Source of the DNA: DATGMP01 sp035293565
GTDB taxonomy: Bacteria; Pseudomonadota; Alphaproteobacteria; BOG-932; Roseiterribacteraceae
Direction: 5' to 3'
Length of the DNA: 61,310 bases
Assembly: GCA_035293565.1 (NCBI GenBank)
Contig: DATGMP010000089.1
Location: 1 to 61,310 of the forward strand
Shown: positions 51,656-60,320 of the stretch, in pieces
Layout: the number at the start of each line of letters is the position of its first letter
Position numbering within the stretch: the stretch's first letter is position 1
The notes under the pieces: generated by a model
Told to the model about the DNA's origin: nothing
The model's input: the letters and a program-made list of their open reading frames with translations, nothing else
Database searches by the model: none
Made by a program: the position numbers and the translations under genes

Positions 51656-52786
51656 TCAGACCTTCGGCTTGGTGTGGAACGTGCGTTTTTTCCCTTTGGC
51701 GCGCTCGAAGGCTTCCGTCGACATGAACTGGTCGTAACGCTCGCGCGCGAGCGGCACCGGCCCGTCGCCGTCGCACATCAGAGGTTCGGTCTCGTATCGC
51801 TGACGATCCCAGATCACCTTGTCCTGGTCGAACTGCTTGCAGATGTCGCGGATCAATGCCCGCGCCAAACCGCCCGTCGGACCATCTGCTTCGGATTTGG
51901 GCTGCGTGAAGGCGAAACGGGCGTGCAGCTCGTCCGGCTCGACCGGCGTGATGGCGCTGACCAGCAGCGTCTCGGAGATGCCTTGGAAGCGCACGCTGCT
52001 TTGGCTGGGGCTGACGCCGCTGCTGACGATCGCGCCGTCGACGAGCCCCTTGGGCGTGCCGAGCTTCGCGCGGGCGATGGCGCTGAGGCGCTGCCCTTCG
52101 ATGATGATCTCCGATTCCGGGAAGACCGCCGTACGATGGACATAAAGGAAGTGGGCCATGTCGAGCCCGTTATCGTGCATATTGCGCAGCGAGTTGTACA
52201 CTCGCCATTCGAACTTTTTGTACGGCGTCCAGTCGGCCGATCCTACCTCCGGATACGTCTCGACCTCCCAAAGCGGCGCCGTGCCTTCGGGATGATACCA
52301 GATCCAGATGAGCCCGTTCCGCTCCGTGACCGGCCAGCCGCGGACGCAGTCGGCGCGCTTGGCCTTTGGCGGGATCGTTTTGGCATAGGGAATCTCGGTG
52401 ACCGCGCCCGTTCCGTTGTAGCGCCAGGCATGAAAGGGGCATTCGAGGTCGTTGCCGTGCACGCGCCCGCCATAGCCCATATGAGCGCCCAAATGCCTGC
52501 AGTAGGCGTCCAGCACCCGTGCCTGGCCGTCCTCGCCCCGCCAGACCGCCATATCGCGGCTGAGGTAGCGCACCGCCTTCACTTCGCCGACGGCCAGCTC
52601 GTCCGAGTAACAGATGCCGTACCAGCCGAACGGATATCCTTCGGTCAGGCCGCGGGATTCCGCGGCGGCCCGGTTGGGCAAATCCGCCATGCGCCAAGCG
52701 ATCAGGTCTTCGCCTTTCAAATTCTCCAGAACTCGCCAAACGGCGGCCGGCGAGGTGCGCGCATCGGCGATCGCGGTATCGGGCAT
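51656..52786 (-). CDS. Rieske oxygenase of the KshA/cholesterol-desaturase-like group
   Basis: A 376-residue Rieske oxygenase. The [2Fe-2S] ligands are Cys96 and His98 (YCRHLGAHMGYGG) and Cys116 and His119 (CPFHAW). The iron histidines are His212 and His217 (LDMAHFLYVH), and a later aspartate is likely (FDQDKVIWD). The spacing and CPFHxW signature resemble 3-ketosteroid 9-alpha-hydroxylase (KshA) more than ring dioxygenases. It needs a reductase chain; a rubredoxin and a reductase are encoded 6-9 kb away in the same TetR module. The ATG follows GGAGAG, and a TetR-type operator overlaps its promoter. Confidence 0.93.
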   Translation of the reverse strand: MPDTAIADARTSPAAVWRVLENLKGEDLIAWRMADLPNRAAAESRGLTEGYPFGWYGICYSDELAVGEVKAVRYLSRDMAVWRGEDGQARVLDAYCRHLGAHMGYGGRVHGNDLECPFHAWRYNGTGAVTEIPYAKTIPPKAKRADCVRGWPVTERNGLIWIWYHPEGTAPLWEVETYPEVGSADWTPYKKFEWRVYNSLRNMHDNGLDMAHFLYVHRTAVFPESEIIIEGQRLSAIARAKLGTPKGLVDGAIVSSGVSPSQSSVRFQGISETLLVSAITPVEPDELHARFAFTQPKSEADGPTGGLARALIRDICKQFDQDKVIWDRQRYETEPLMCDGDGPVPLARERYDQFMSTEAFERAKGKKRTFHTKPKV

Positions 52787-52806
52787 GGGGCGCTCTCCAT
52801 ACGATT

Positions 52807-52843
52807 TATAATGCATTATAGAATTCCGGGAGCTCCCGGTCAA
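52807..52843 (-). promoter_or_regulatory. Promoter with TetR operator, site 1
   Basis: On the minus strand, TTGACC (52843-52838), a 17-bp spacer and a perfect TATAAT (52820-52815) make a strong sigma-70 promoter for the Rieske gene. The -10 is half of the 14-bp palindrome TATAATGCATTATA (52807-52820), 20 bp before the ATG. A protein bound there would block RNA polymerase. Confidence 0.75.
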
Positions 52844-52850
52844 GGCGCGT

Positions 52851-53720
52851 TCAGACCCGCAGCACCCGCTTGGCGTTCCCGTACATGAATTTCGGCCAGA
52901 CGGATTCCTTGAACGGCACCTCGCGCAGCTCCCTGAAAATGCGATCGAGCGAGAGGCCCATCGGAAAATAGCCGGCATACATGATCTTGTCGGCGCCGCG
53001 CGTGTTCGCGTAATCGATGATCGCCTTGGGGTAGTGTTTCGGCGCGAACGCGCTCGTCGAATAATAGAGATTCGGGTATTTCAGCATCAGCTTCATCGCG
53101 AGGGACTCCCACGGTTCGGAGCCGTGCCGCATGATGAATTTGAGCTCGGGGAAGAACCAGCAGACTTCATCGACCAGCTCGGTCATCTGCGGCGCCATCG
53201 GCACGCGCGGACCAGGGACGCCGACATTGACGAAGATCGGCAGATCGAGCTCGCAGCACGTCGCATAAGTGACGAACAGACGCTTGTCGTTGATCGGCAC
53301 CTGCGGATTGCAGCCGCACGGAAACACGCTGACCGCCTTTACGTCATATTCCTTGGTCAGCTGCTTGATCCGCCGGATCTCGTCGACGCCCCCATTGGGA
53401 TCGGTGCCGACATCGAAGATGAAGCGGTCGGCAAATTTGTCGCGCGCGATCTTGTGGAGATCGGAAAACGGATTGATGCCGATCAGCGCCTTCTCGATAT
53501 TGAAGCGGTCCATCTGCTTGACCGCCCAGCTGACGGGATCGTCGCCGACATCCTCGATGTTGGGAATGTCCTTGAACATATATTGCGCCGGAAAGGCGAA
53601 GTCGCGGCTCTCCCTGTCGCGATAGAGCGGCTTGAAGCCTTCATATGCGGCATGCAGCCCTTTGATGTCGGGCAGGCCGAACATGAGATCGATGACCTTG
53701 CCGCCATCCAGATAGGACAT
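52851..53720 (-). CDS. Amidohydrolase-like protein with degenerate metal site
   Basis: A 289-residue TIM-barrel protein of amidohydrolase family 2. The usual first metal motif D-x-H is replaced (KVIDLMFGLPD), and the usual late S-D-x-P reads YAGYFPMG, so two ligand positions are lost. Homologues of this variant occur in actinobacterial and other degradative clusters. It may be a metal-independent hydratase, decarboxylase or binding subunit. The start follows AGGAG at 8 bp; 14 bp separate it from the ligase gene upstream, so they form one operon. Confidence 0.88.
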   Translation of the reverse strand: MSYLDGGKVIDLMFGLPDIKGLHAAYEGFKPLYRDRESRDFAFPAQYMFKDIPNIEDVGDDPVSWAVKQMDRFNIEKALIGINPFSDLHKIARDKFADRFIFDVGTDPNGGVDEIRRIKQLTKEYDVKAVSVFPCGCNPQVPINDKRLFVTYATCCELDLPIFVNVGVPGPRVPMAPQMTELVDEVCWFFPELKFIMRHGSEPWESLAMKLMLKYPNLYYSTSAFAPKHYPKAIIDYANTRGADKIMYAGYFPMGLSLDRIFRELREVPFKESVWPKFMYGNAKRVLRV

Positions 53721-53734
53721 GAGTTTTTCTCCTG

Positions 53735-55420
53735 TTACGCGCGATAAGATTTGCGCAGCATCGCCTTGTCGATCTTGCCGACAGCATTGCGGACGAAGGG
53801 CGTGGGCGTGAAGAGGATCTCGGCCGGAATCTTGTAGACTGCAAGGTGCTCGCGCCCGAAGGCGCGCATGGCGTCGGCGTCGAGGTTCGCGCCCGGCTGC
53901 GGCACGACGGCGAGAACCGCGCGCTCGCCCAGGCGATCGTCCGGCGCGCCGAAGGCGGCGACCTCCAGCACGCCGGGAAATTCCTGAAAAACGCGCTCCA
54001 GCTCGGCGCAATAGATATTTTCGCCGCCGGTGATGATCACGTCCTTCTTGCGGTCGACGATGGTGATGTAGCGGTCGGCATCGACATAGCCGACATCGCC
54101 GGTCTTGATCCAGCCATCGCCCGCGAAGACAGCCTGATTGGCCTCGGGCTTGTTCCAATAGCCCGCCATCACCTGGCAGCTCCTTGCCCAGATTTCGCCG
54201 ACGCTGCCGAGCGGCAGGTCTTTGCCGTGCTCGTCGACGACTCTGACCTCGCAACCGGGCATGACTCGGCCCGACGCGTTCCGATTGGCCATGTACTCGT
54301 CGCCGGTGGCGGACGAGATCGAGCCATTGGTCTCGGTCATGCCCCAGCCTCCACCGGCCGCGGCCTTCGGGAAGACCTTCAACAGGGCGTCCAGCAAATT
54401 CGGCGGAGTCGCCTGCCCGCCGATGCCGAGGTTGGTAATGGAGCTCACATCGGCGCGCTCGAATTCCGGACAGGAAAGCACGTCCCAGAAGATCGACGGC
54501 GGTCCCTGGAACATGGTGATCCGCTCGCGCGCGATCAGTTCGAGCGCCGTCGCCGGATCCCAGCGCTCCATGACGACGATTTTGCCGCCATTGGTGAGCG
54601 CGCTCATCAGCATTGCCGATGCGCCGCTAACATGGAACAGCGGGAAAATCGCGAGCGTCGCCATCTGAGGCAGCGACCGGGCGAGCGTCGCGACATCCGT
54701 GCCGAGCTTCTTGGCGTTGCGGATGAGATTGGCGGCGCCATTGTGCCGCATGCCGAGCACGAAGGCCGACACACCGCGATGGGTCAGCACCGCGCCCTTA
54801 GGCCGTCCGGTCGTCCCGGAGGTGAACATGATGATCGCCGGATCCTCCGGCCCGGCAGACGACGGGACAACGGGAGCCGGGACGATTTTCAGAACGCGAC
54901 CGGACGGATCGCGAAAATTTCCATCGTCGTCGGCTATGATCATGCGGCCCTGGAAGCTGTTGCCGATCGCCTCGGCGCGCTTCCCGTCGGCGATTACGAG
55001 CGCGCATTCGGTGTCGTGCAGCGCGTAAACGATCTCGTCGCCCGAGCCGCGGCTGTTGACGAGCGACGCGGTGGCGCCGGTCAGCAGGATCGCGAGAAAG
55101 GAAAGGATCCACTCGGGCGTGTTGCGCATCGCGATTGCAGCGCGGACTCCCGGCCCGACTCCGAATTCCGCGCGCAGCAGATTCGCAAGCCCCGCCGCGC
55201 GTTCGAGGGCCTCGGCATAGGTGAGCCGCCGCTCGCGATAGACGAGAAAAGTACGGTCGCCGAAGGCGAGCGCATCGACGATGAATTGAGACAGGTTGGC
55301 GGGCGCGTTCTTGTAGACCTCGTACGCGACGCCATTGATCGTGACGCTGACCATCTCGAACGGCTGTCCGGGCGCGGAGAGCTGCGCCCTGATTTGATCG
55401 AGCTCTATGGGAGCCGACAT
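53735..55420 (-). CDS. AMP-dependent acyl-CoA synthetase
   Basis: A 561-residue adenylate-forming ligase. The phosphate loop is FTSGTTGRPKGAVLTHRG, the A5-type motif is GWGMTETNGS, the hinge GDVGYVDADRYITIVDRKKD, and the C-terminal lysine is in NAVGKIDKAML. It activates the free acid that enters the TetR-controlled pathway. A TetR operator lies 39 bp upstream. It is transcribed toward the amidohydrolase and Rieske genes. Confidence 0.94.
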   Translation of the reverse strand: MSAPIELDQIRAQLSAPGQPFEMVSVTINGVAYEVYKNAPANLSQFIVDALAFGDRTFLVYRERRLTYAEALERAAGLANLLRAEFGVGPGVRAAIAMRNTPEWILSFLAILLTGATASLVNSRGSGDEIVYALHDTECALVIADGKRAEAIGNSFQGRMIIADDDGNFRDPSGRVLKIVPAPVVPSSAGPEDPAIIMFTSGTTGRPKGAVLTHRGVSAFVLGMRHNGAANLIRNAKKLGTDVATLARSLPQMATLAIFPLFHVSGASAMLMSALTNGGKIVVMERWDPATALELIARERITMFQGPPSIFWDVLSCPEFERADVSSITNLGIGGQATPPNLLDALLKVFPKAAAGGGWGMTETNGSISSATGDEYMANRNASGRVMPGCEVRVVDEHGKDLPLGSVGEIWARSCQVMAGYWNKPEANQAVFAGDGWIKTGDVGYVDADRYITIVDRKKDVIITGGENIYCAELERVFQEFPGVLEVAAFGAPDDRLGERAVLAVVPQPGANLDADAMRAFGREHLAVYKIPAEILFTPTPFVRNAVGKIDKAMLRKSYRA

Positions 55421-55458
55421 GCTTCCTCCCGCCCCTTCATGCCCGCGCGCGCCATTTC

Positions 55459-55471
55459 ATAATGCATTATA
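55459..55471 (-). promoter_or_regulatory. TetR operator, site 2
   Basis: ATAATGCATTAT (55459-55470) is a perfect 12-bp palindrome, extended by A at 55471. On the minus strand it supplies a TATAAT -10 hexamer (55471-55466) for the CoA ligase gene. The -35 is weak (TTGCCA is 21 bp away). It differs from site 1 in one of 15 positions. Confidence 0.72.
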
Positions 55472-55504
55472 GTTACAAAACCCGCGTCGCGCTGGCAAGC
55501 GCGC

Positions 55505-56143
55505 TCAGCCGACGTTTCCCAGCTCTTGCACCCGGTCGAGAAGCCGGGGCCTGTCCCCCTCGCGGCAAGCTCCGGCGACGAGGATCAGGATGCCCAGCTC
55601 GATCTCGTTCCGGAGCTTCTCTTCGGAGCCTCGCTCCATCAAGCGATATTCCAAGGAGCCGGTGACGCTGTGCGAGATGTGCCGCGCAAGAATCGCGGTC
55701 GGGATCGCGCGAAGCAGTTTTCCCTGCCTTTGCAGCTGCGCAAGCGGCTCTTCGAATACCCGCGCGCCGAGATCGAAGGTTTCACGTAAGCCGGCGGCGC
55801 TTTCCTGGGCGACCAGCGTGATGATCAGTCGACGATAGAAGTGCCGATTGCGGTAATAGACCCGCGCCAAGGTGCGCGATATCTCGGCCACCCACTCGGC
55901 CAAATCGTCGGTCGGCAATGCCGCGATCGCCTCGGCGCGCTCGAAGATATCGCCGCGCGCGATCTCCAGCAGAATGTCGGATTTGGACCCGAACAGATTG
56001 TAGGGCGTGACGAGGCTGACGCCCGCGCGCTCGGCCAGGGTCGGCATCGAGAAGTCCCGGCTCTTCTCTTGCTGGATGAGCGCCCGCGCGGCGTCGAGGA
56101 TCGCCTGGCGGCGCGCGTTCTTCTGCGCTTCTCTGCTAGCCAT
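55505..56143 (-). CDS. TetR/AcrR family repressor of the module
   Basis: A 212-residue TetR protein. The DNA-binding domain contains FSMPTLAERAGVSLVTPYNLFGSKSDIL (about residues 31-58), with the rest an all-helical ligand domain. The ATG at 56143 is chosen; a TTG seven codons earlier is possible. It sits between the ligase and acyl-CoA dehydrogenase operons, whose promoters both carry TATAATGC sites. It is very likely their common repressor, released by a pathway acyl-CoA. The site at 56194 also lies in its own upstream region. Confidence 0.92.
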   Translation of the reverse strand: MASREAQKNARRQAILDAARALIQQEKSRDFSMPTLAERAGVSLVTPYNLFGSKSDILLEIARGDIFERAEAIAALPTDDLAEWVAEISRTLARVYYRNRHFYRRLIITLVAQESAAGLRETFDLGARVFEEPLAQLQRQGKLLRAIPTAILARHISHSVTGSLEYRLMERGSEEKLRNEIELGILILVAGACREGDRPRLLDRVQELGNVG

Positions 56144-56193
56144 CCGCCTGCCTGACACTCGCAATTGCGTTCTGCATGATCACCGCATAAACT

Positions 56194-56207
56194 TATAATG
56201 CCTTATG
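56194..56207. promoter_or_regulatory. TetR operator, site 3
   Basis: TATAATGCCTTATG matches the palindrome TATAATGCATTATA at 12 of 14 positions. It lies 20 bp before the acyl-CoA dehydrogenase start at 56228 and 51 bp before the TetR start at 56143. It contains a TATAAT hexamer for plus-strand transcription. Confidence 0.65.
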
Positions 56208-56227
56208 ATTTTTGGGAAGGGCCGCCG

Positions 56228-57391
56228 ATGAGCGGGGAAGACGTGTTCCGGACCGAGGTGCGAGCCTGGCTCGAAGCCAATTGCCCGGCGGAGAAGCGCG
56301 GGCCGATGGCCGAGGACGACCATTGTTTCGGCGGGATTAATTGGCGCTTCAAGAACGAGGCGCAACGCGTGTGGCTGGAGCGCATGGCCGAACGCGGCTG
56401 GACTGCTCCGGATTGGCCCAAGGAATATGGCGGCGGCGGTCTCACGCCGCGCGAGGCCGAGATCCTGCGCGAGGAGATGGCGCGGATCGAGGCTCATCCG
56501 CCCCTCACCAGCCTGGGCATCTGGATGCTCGGTCCGGCGCTGCTCAAATTCGGCACCGAGGAGCAGAAGAAGCGATATCTGCCGCCGATCACCCGCGGCG
56601 AGATTCTCTGGTGCCAGGGCTATTCCGAACCCAATGCGGGCTCGGATCTGGCGAGCCTGCAGACGCGTGCCGAGCTGGTGGGCGATGAATTCGTCGTAAC
56701 CGGTCAGAAGATCTGGACCTCTTACGGCCACAAGGCCGATTGGATCTTCTGCCTGGTGCGCACCGATTCCACGAAGCCCAAGCATGAGGGGATCAGCTTT
56801 CTGCTGATCGACATGCGCTCGAAGGGCGTGAAAGCGTCGCCGCTCAAGCTCATTTCCGGCAACGAGCATTTCGCGCAGGAATTCTTCGACGAGGTCCGGG
56901 TTCCGAAAGAGAATCTGGTCGGGCAGCTCAACCGGGGTTGGGATGTGGCCAAATATCTGATGCTCTTCGAGCGCCAGATGATCGGCGCCACACGGATGAA
57001 CGCGGCGCTCTCGCTTGCAGAATTCGCGCTGAAGCACCTGGGACGCGAAGGCCTGCGGGCCGAGCCGATCCTGCGGGCGAAGGTCGCGAGCCTCGATCTC
57101 GAGGTCGCGGCGTTCGAGGCATTGCTCGAACGGTATCGCGACGAGGCCGCGAACGGCGTTCCGCCGGGCGCAAAATCCTCGATGCTCAAATACATCGCGA
57201 CCGAAATCACGGTGAAGCGGCACGAGGTCATGATGGCGATCCTCGGCGCCGCGGGCCTCGACCAGGAAGGGCCGGAACGGCGGACCGCGGTTGATTGGCT
57301 GCAATCGCTCGCCAATCGGATCGGCGGCGGCACGTCGGAAATCCAGCTTAACGTCGTGGCCAAGCGCGTTCTCGAGTTGCCTGGCGCCTAA
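56228..57391 (+). CDS. Acyl-CoA dehydrogenase, likely catalytic subunit
   Basis: A 387-residue acyl-CoA dehydrogenase. FAD/substrate contacts are seen as CQGYSEPNAGSDLASLQT and GQKIWTSYGHKADW. The C-terminal MCAD-type base is missing (GGGTSEIQ instead of EGT), but Glu in LFERQMIGATR matches the isovaleryl-CoA dehydrogenase/FadE29 position. This suggests an alpha-beta heteromer with the next gene. The ATG at 56228 follows GGGAAGG; an ATG at 56198 lies inside the TetR operator. It introduces a double bond into a cyclic or branched acyl-CoA. Confidence 0.93.
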   Translation: MSGEDVFRTEVRAWLEANCPAEKRGPMAEDDHCFGGINWRFKNEAQRVWLERMAERGWTAPDWPKEYGGGGLTPREAEILREEMARIEAHPPLTSLGIWMLGPALLKFGTEEQKKRYLPPITRGEILWCQGYSEPNAGSDLASLQTRAELVGDEFVVTGQKIWTSYGHKADWIFCLVRTDSTKPKHEGISFLLIDMRSKGVKASPLKLISGNEHFAQEFFDEVRVPKENLVGQLNRGWDVAKYLMLFERQMIGATRMNAALSLAEFALKHLGREGLRAEPILRAKVASLDLEVAAFEALLERYRDEAANGVPPGAKSSMLKYIATEITVKRHEVMMAILGAAGLDQEGPERRTAVDWLQSLANRIGGGTSEIQLNVVAKRVLELPGA

Positions 57392-57410
57392 TCTCATCGG
57401 AGCAACATAC

Positions 57411-58526
57411 GTGACCCTCACGATCGACGACGACACCAGGATGCTCCGTGATTCCGCGGTCCGGTTCTTCGCGGATTCCGACCCGGCGAAGGCGCTGCGC
57501 AGCGCGCGCAACGCACGCGATCTTCAGGCGCTGGGGCGCGGCGCGTGGGATGGGCTGGTCGAGTTGGGGCTGGCGGGCATCCTCGTGCCGGAGGAATTCG
57601 GCGGCGCTGGCTTGGACTACAGGGCGAGCATCCATGTCGCCGAGGCCATGGGGCGGGCGCTGGCCGCGGGACCCTTCACCGCCACTGCCGTGATGGCCGC
57701 GACGGCGATCGATGCAAGCGATAACGCTCGGCTGAGAGCGACGCTGCTGCCAGCCGTCGCGGCCGGCGCAATCATCGTGCTCGCGGTCGACGAGACCGCC
57801 CGCCATCGTCCCATGGAGGCTGCGACAGTCGCTCGGCGGTCCGGAGGTGGTTACCGGATATCGGGCCGAAAGGTCGCGGTGAGCCATGGGAATGTCGCCG
57901 CGACACTGATCGTGGCGGCAAAGCTCGATGAGGGCCTCGGCTTATTCGCTGTCGATGCAGGGGCGTCCGGGGTTGCGGTTTCCACCCATATGGGCGTCGA
58001 CAGCCATCCTGCGGTGACGATCGAATTCCGCGACGTCGACGTTGCGGAAGCGAACCTTCTGTGCAAGTCGAACCGGTCGACCGTTGTTCTCGACCGGACC
58101 CTCGATGCCGGCCGGCTCCACCTCGCGGCCGAGATGGTTGGACTGGCGGCGGAGGCGTTCGATCGGACGATCGAGTATCTCAAGACGCGCGTGCAGTTCG
58201 GCCGCAAGATCGGCGAGTTTCAGGCACTCCAGCACCGGGCGGCCATCTTGTTCGGCGAGCTGGAAATGGCGCGCTCGGTCGTGCTCAAGGCGGCGGCCGA
58301 GGGCCGGGACGGCGCGCGCTTCGCCGAATATGTGAGCCTTGCCAAGGCCAAGGCGGGCGAGGTCGCCGAGCGCGTCATCACCGAGGCCGTGCAGCTCCAT
58401 GGCGGGATCGGGGTCACCGACGAGTTCGATATGGGCCTCTATCTGAAGCGCGCCCGGGCGGCCGGAACCCAGCTCGGAGACTGGGCTTTTCACGTCGAGC
58501 GACGAGCCCGGCTGCTGGGCCTTTGA
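57411..58526 (+). CDS. Acyl-CoA dehydrogenase, partner subunit
   Basis: A 371-residue acyl-CoA dehydrogenase homologue. C-terminal segments RVQFGRKIGEFQALQHRAA and EAVQLHGGIGVTDEF bind FAD, but no catalytic glutamate is visible at either usual place. It is probably the non-catalytic half of a heterotetramer with the preceding protein, as in FadE28-FadE29 of steroid side-chain degradation. The start is GTG, after CGGAG, 19 bp past the previous stop. Confidence 0.9.
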   Translation: MTLTIDDDTRMLRDSAVRFFADSDPAKALRSARNARDLQALGRGAWDGLVELGLAGILVPEEFGGAGLDYRASIHVAEAMGRALAAGPFTATAVMAATAIDASDNARLRATLLPAVAAGAIIVLAVDETARHRPMEAATVARRSGGGYRISGRKVAVSHGNVAATLIVAAKLDEGLGLFAVDAGASGVAVSTHMGVDSHPAVTIEFRDVDVAEANLLCKSNRSTVVLDRTLDAGRLHLAAEMVGLAAEAFDRTIEYLKTRVQFGRKIGEFQALQHRAAILFGELEMARSVVLKAAAEGRDGARFAEYVSLAKAKAGEVAERVITEAVQLHGGIGVTDEFDMGLYLKRARAAGTQLGDWAFHVERRARLLGL

Positions 58527-58652
58527 AGGGCAGCCGCAAAAAACAATTTGCATGAAAGGTTTTCTTTGCTACTCATGAGGCCGACCGAAAATCGGGAGGT
58601 TTCGGGAGCAGGGAAGGCGCGGTCAGCCGGGCGTTCCGCGCTCTCCTACGTC

Positions 58653-58817
58653 ATGGGCATGTCGACCTGCGGCAATTGCGGCTGGACCTACGACCCGGCG
58701 AAGGGCGATCCGGAGCAGGGCGTCGCCCCCGGCACGCGCTTCGAGGATCTCCCGGAGAATTGGAGATGTCCGGATTGCGGAGCCGCCAAGAGTGTATTCG
58801 AATATGACGAGGAGTGA
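58653..58817 (+). CDS. Rubredoxin
   Basis: A 54-residue rubredoxin. The single iron is bound by Cys6, Cys9 (CGNCGWTY), Cys39 and Cys42 (CPDCG), with the usual hydrophobic core residues. No clear ribosome-binding site precedes 58653 (or ATG 58659). The frame is open back to 58548, giving an optional 35-residue basic extension. It carries single electrons in the cytoplasm. It lies between acyl-CoA dehydrogenase and flavoprotein genes, with a reductase gene 1.5 kb downstream, so it is likely the electron donor to the module's Rieske oxygenase. Confidence 0.93.
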   Translation: MGMSTCGNCGWTYDPAKGDPEQGVAPGTRFEDLPENWRCPDCGAAKSVFEYDEE

Positions 58818-58838
58818 CCTCTTAAGGATGCGCGACGC

Positions 58839-60320
58839 ATGTCATACGAACTGATGAAGCTCACCCCCGATCTCCGCTTCACGGAGACGACCGATGTCGT
58901 GGTCGTGGGGCTGGGGGCGGCGGGCGGCTCGGCCGCGATCGAGGCCAGGCGGGCCGGTGCCGAAACTCTGGTGCTGGAGCGCGCGTCGGGCGGCGGCGGC
59001 TCGACCGGGCTCTCGGGCGGTTTCATCTATCTGGGCGGCGGAACGCGGGTCCAGAAGATCCACGGGATCGAAGACACCGTGGAGGACATGTTCAAATATC
59101 TGATGGCGATGACGCCGGAGCCGGACGAAAAGAAGATCCGGCTCTATTGCGAGAACAGCGTCGCGCATTTCGATTGGATCGAATCCCTCGGCGCGCCCTT
59201 CGACGACGGATTCTATCAATCCAAGCATTACGAGCATTCGAGCGCGGAATCGCTCGCCTGGACCGGCAATGAATGGGTCTGGCCTTATCGGGACATCGCG
59301 AAGCCCGCGCCGCGCGGCCACAAGATGCCGGGGCTCGAAGGGCACGAAGTCGGGGTCGGCGAGACCGGCGGCGGCGGCCGCGTGCTGATGGACAAGCTGA
59401 CCGAGCGGGCCGAATCGCTCGGCGCGCGCATCGAATATGATTCCAACGTCAAGCACCTCATCGCCGATGCAAGCGGACGGATCGTCGGCGTGCATTACAC
59501 GCATTTCAGCGAGGATCGGATTGTCCGGGCGCGGCGCGGCGTCGTGCTCGCGACCGGCGGCTTCGGTTTCAATCCGGAGATGCTGCGCGAATATCTGCCG
59601 GACCTGACCGACGAGCGGATCATGCAGCTCGGCACCACCTATATTCAGGGGGCAGGGCATCAGCTGGGCGCCAGCGCCGGCGGGCAGCTCGTCCATATGG
59701 ACGGCTTCTTCATCACCTGCCCTTTCTACCCGCCCGAAAGCCTGCTGAAAGGCGTGCTGGTCAACAAGCTCGGCAAGCGCTTCGTGGCCGAGGATTCCTA
59801 TCATAGCCGCTCGACGGCGGCGTGCCTGAAGCAACCGGACAAGGTCGCCTATCTCATTTGCGACAACGCGATCTTCGCGCGACCGGAAATGCCGCACGAG
59901 TTGGTCGATGCGTGGGAAACGGTCGCTGAGATGGAAGCCGATCTCGGCATCCCCAAGGGCGAGCTTCAGAAGACGATCGCGGCCTACAACGAGCATGCGG
60001 CCAAGGGCGCGGATCCCGAGTTCCACAAATATAAGAAATGGCTGCAGCCGCTGGTCGAGCCGCCTTTCGCCGCGATCAATTGCTCTCTCGGCACGGCGCC
60101 GTTCATGGCCTTCACGCTCGGCGGCTTGAAGACCAACGAGAAGGGTGAAGTGCTCGATCGCTCGAACAAGCCGATTGCGGGTCTCTACGCGGCAGGCGCC
60201 TGCGCGTCGAACATGGCCCAGGACGCGTCGGGTTATTCGACCGGCACTTGCATCGGAGAATCGACCTTCTTTGGGCGCCAATGCGGCGTTCACGCCGCGA
60301 AACTCGCCCCATGGTGCTGA
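58839..60320 (+). CDS. FAD-binding dehydrogenase (fumarate reductase/3-ketosteroid dehydrogenase-like)
   Basis: A 493-residue flavoprotein. The dinucleotide motif G-x-G-x2-G is at residues 24-29 (GLGAAG), with the terminal glutamate in LVLERASGG. A second FAD stretch is near the C-terminus (IAGLYAAGACASNMAQDASGY). The fold is that of fumarate reductase flavoproteins and 3-oxosteroid 1-dehydrogenase. It likely desaturates a ring ketone. No signal peptide is seen. Its stop overlaps the reductase start (TGATG). Confidence 0.92.
   Translation: MSYELMKLTPDLRFTETTDVVVVGLGAAGGSAAIEARRAGAETLVLERASGGGGSTGLSGGFIYLGGGTRVQKIHGIEDTVEDMFKYLMAMTPEPDEKKIRLYCENSVAHFDWIESLGAPFDDGFYQSKHYEHSSAESLAWTGNEWVWPYRDIAKPAPRGHKMPGLEGHEVGVGETGGGGRVLMDKLTERAESLGARIEYDSNVKHLIADASGRIVGVHYTHFSEDRIVRARRGVVLATGGFGFNPEMLREYLPDLTDERIMQLGTTYIQGAGHQLGASAGGQLVHMDGFFITCPFYPPESLLKGVLVNKLGKRFVAEDSYHSRSTAACLKQPDKVAYLICDNAIFARPEMPHELVDAWETVAEMEADLGIPKGELQKTIAAYNEHAAKGADPEFHKYKKWLQPLVEPPFAAINCSLGTAPFMAFTLGGLKTNEKGEVLDRSNKPIAGLYAAGACASNMAQDASGYSTGTCIGESTFFGRQCGVHAAKLAPWC

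Noticed and set aside
56198..56228. Earlier ATG for the acyl-CoA dehydrogenase
   Set aside because: It lies inside the TATAATGC operator and has no ribosome-binding site; ATG 56228 has GGGAAGG upstream.
58842..60293. 483-residue minus-strand frame opposite the FAD flavoprotein
   Set aside because: No motif, and the plus-strand gene has both FAD-binding segments and is coupled to its neighbour.
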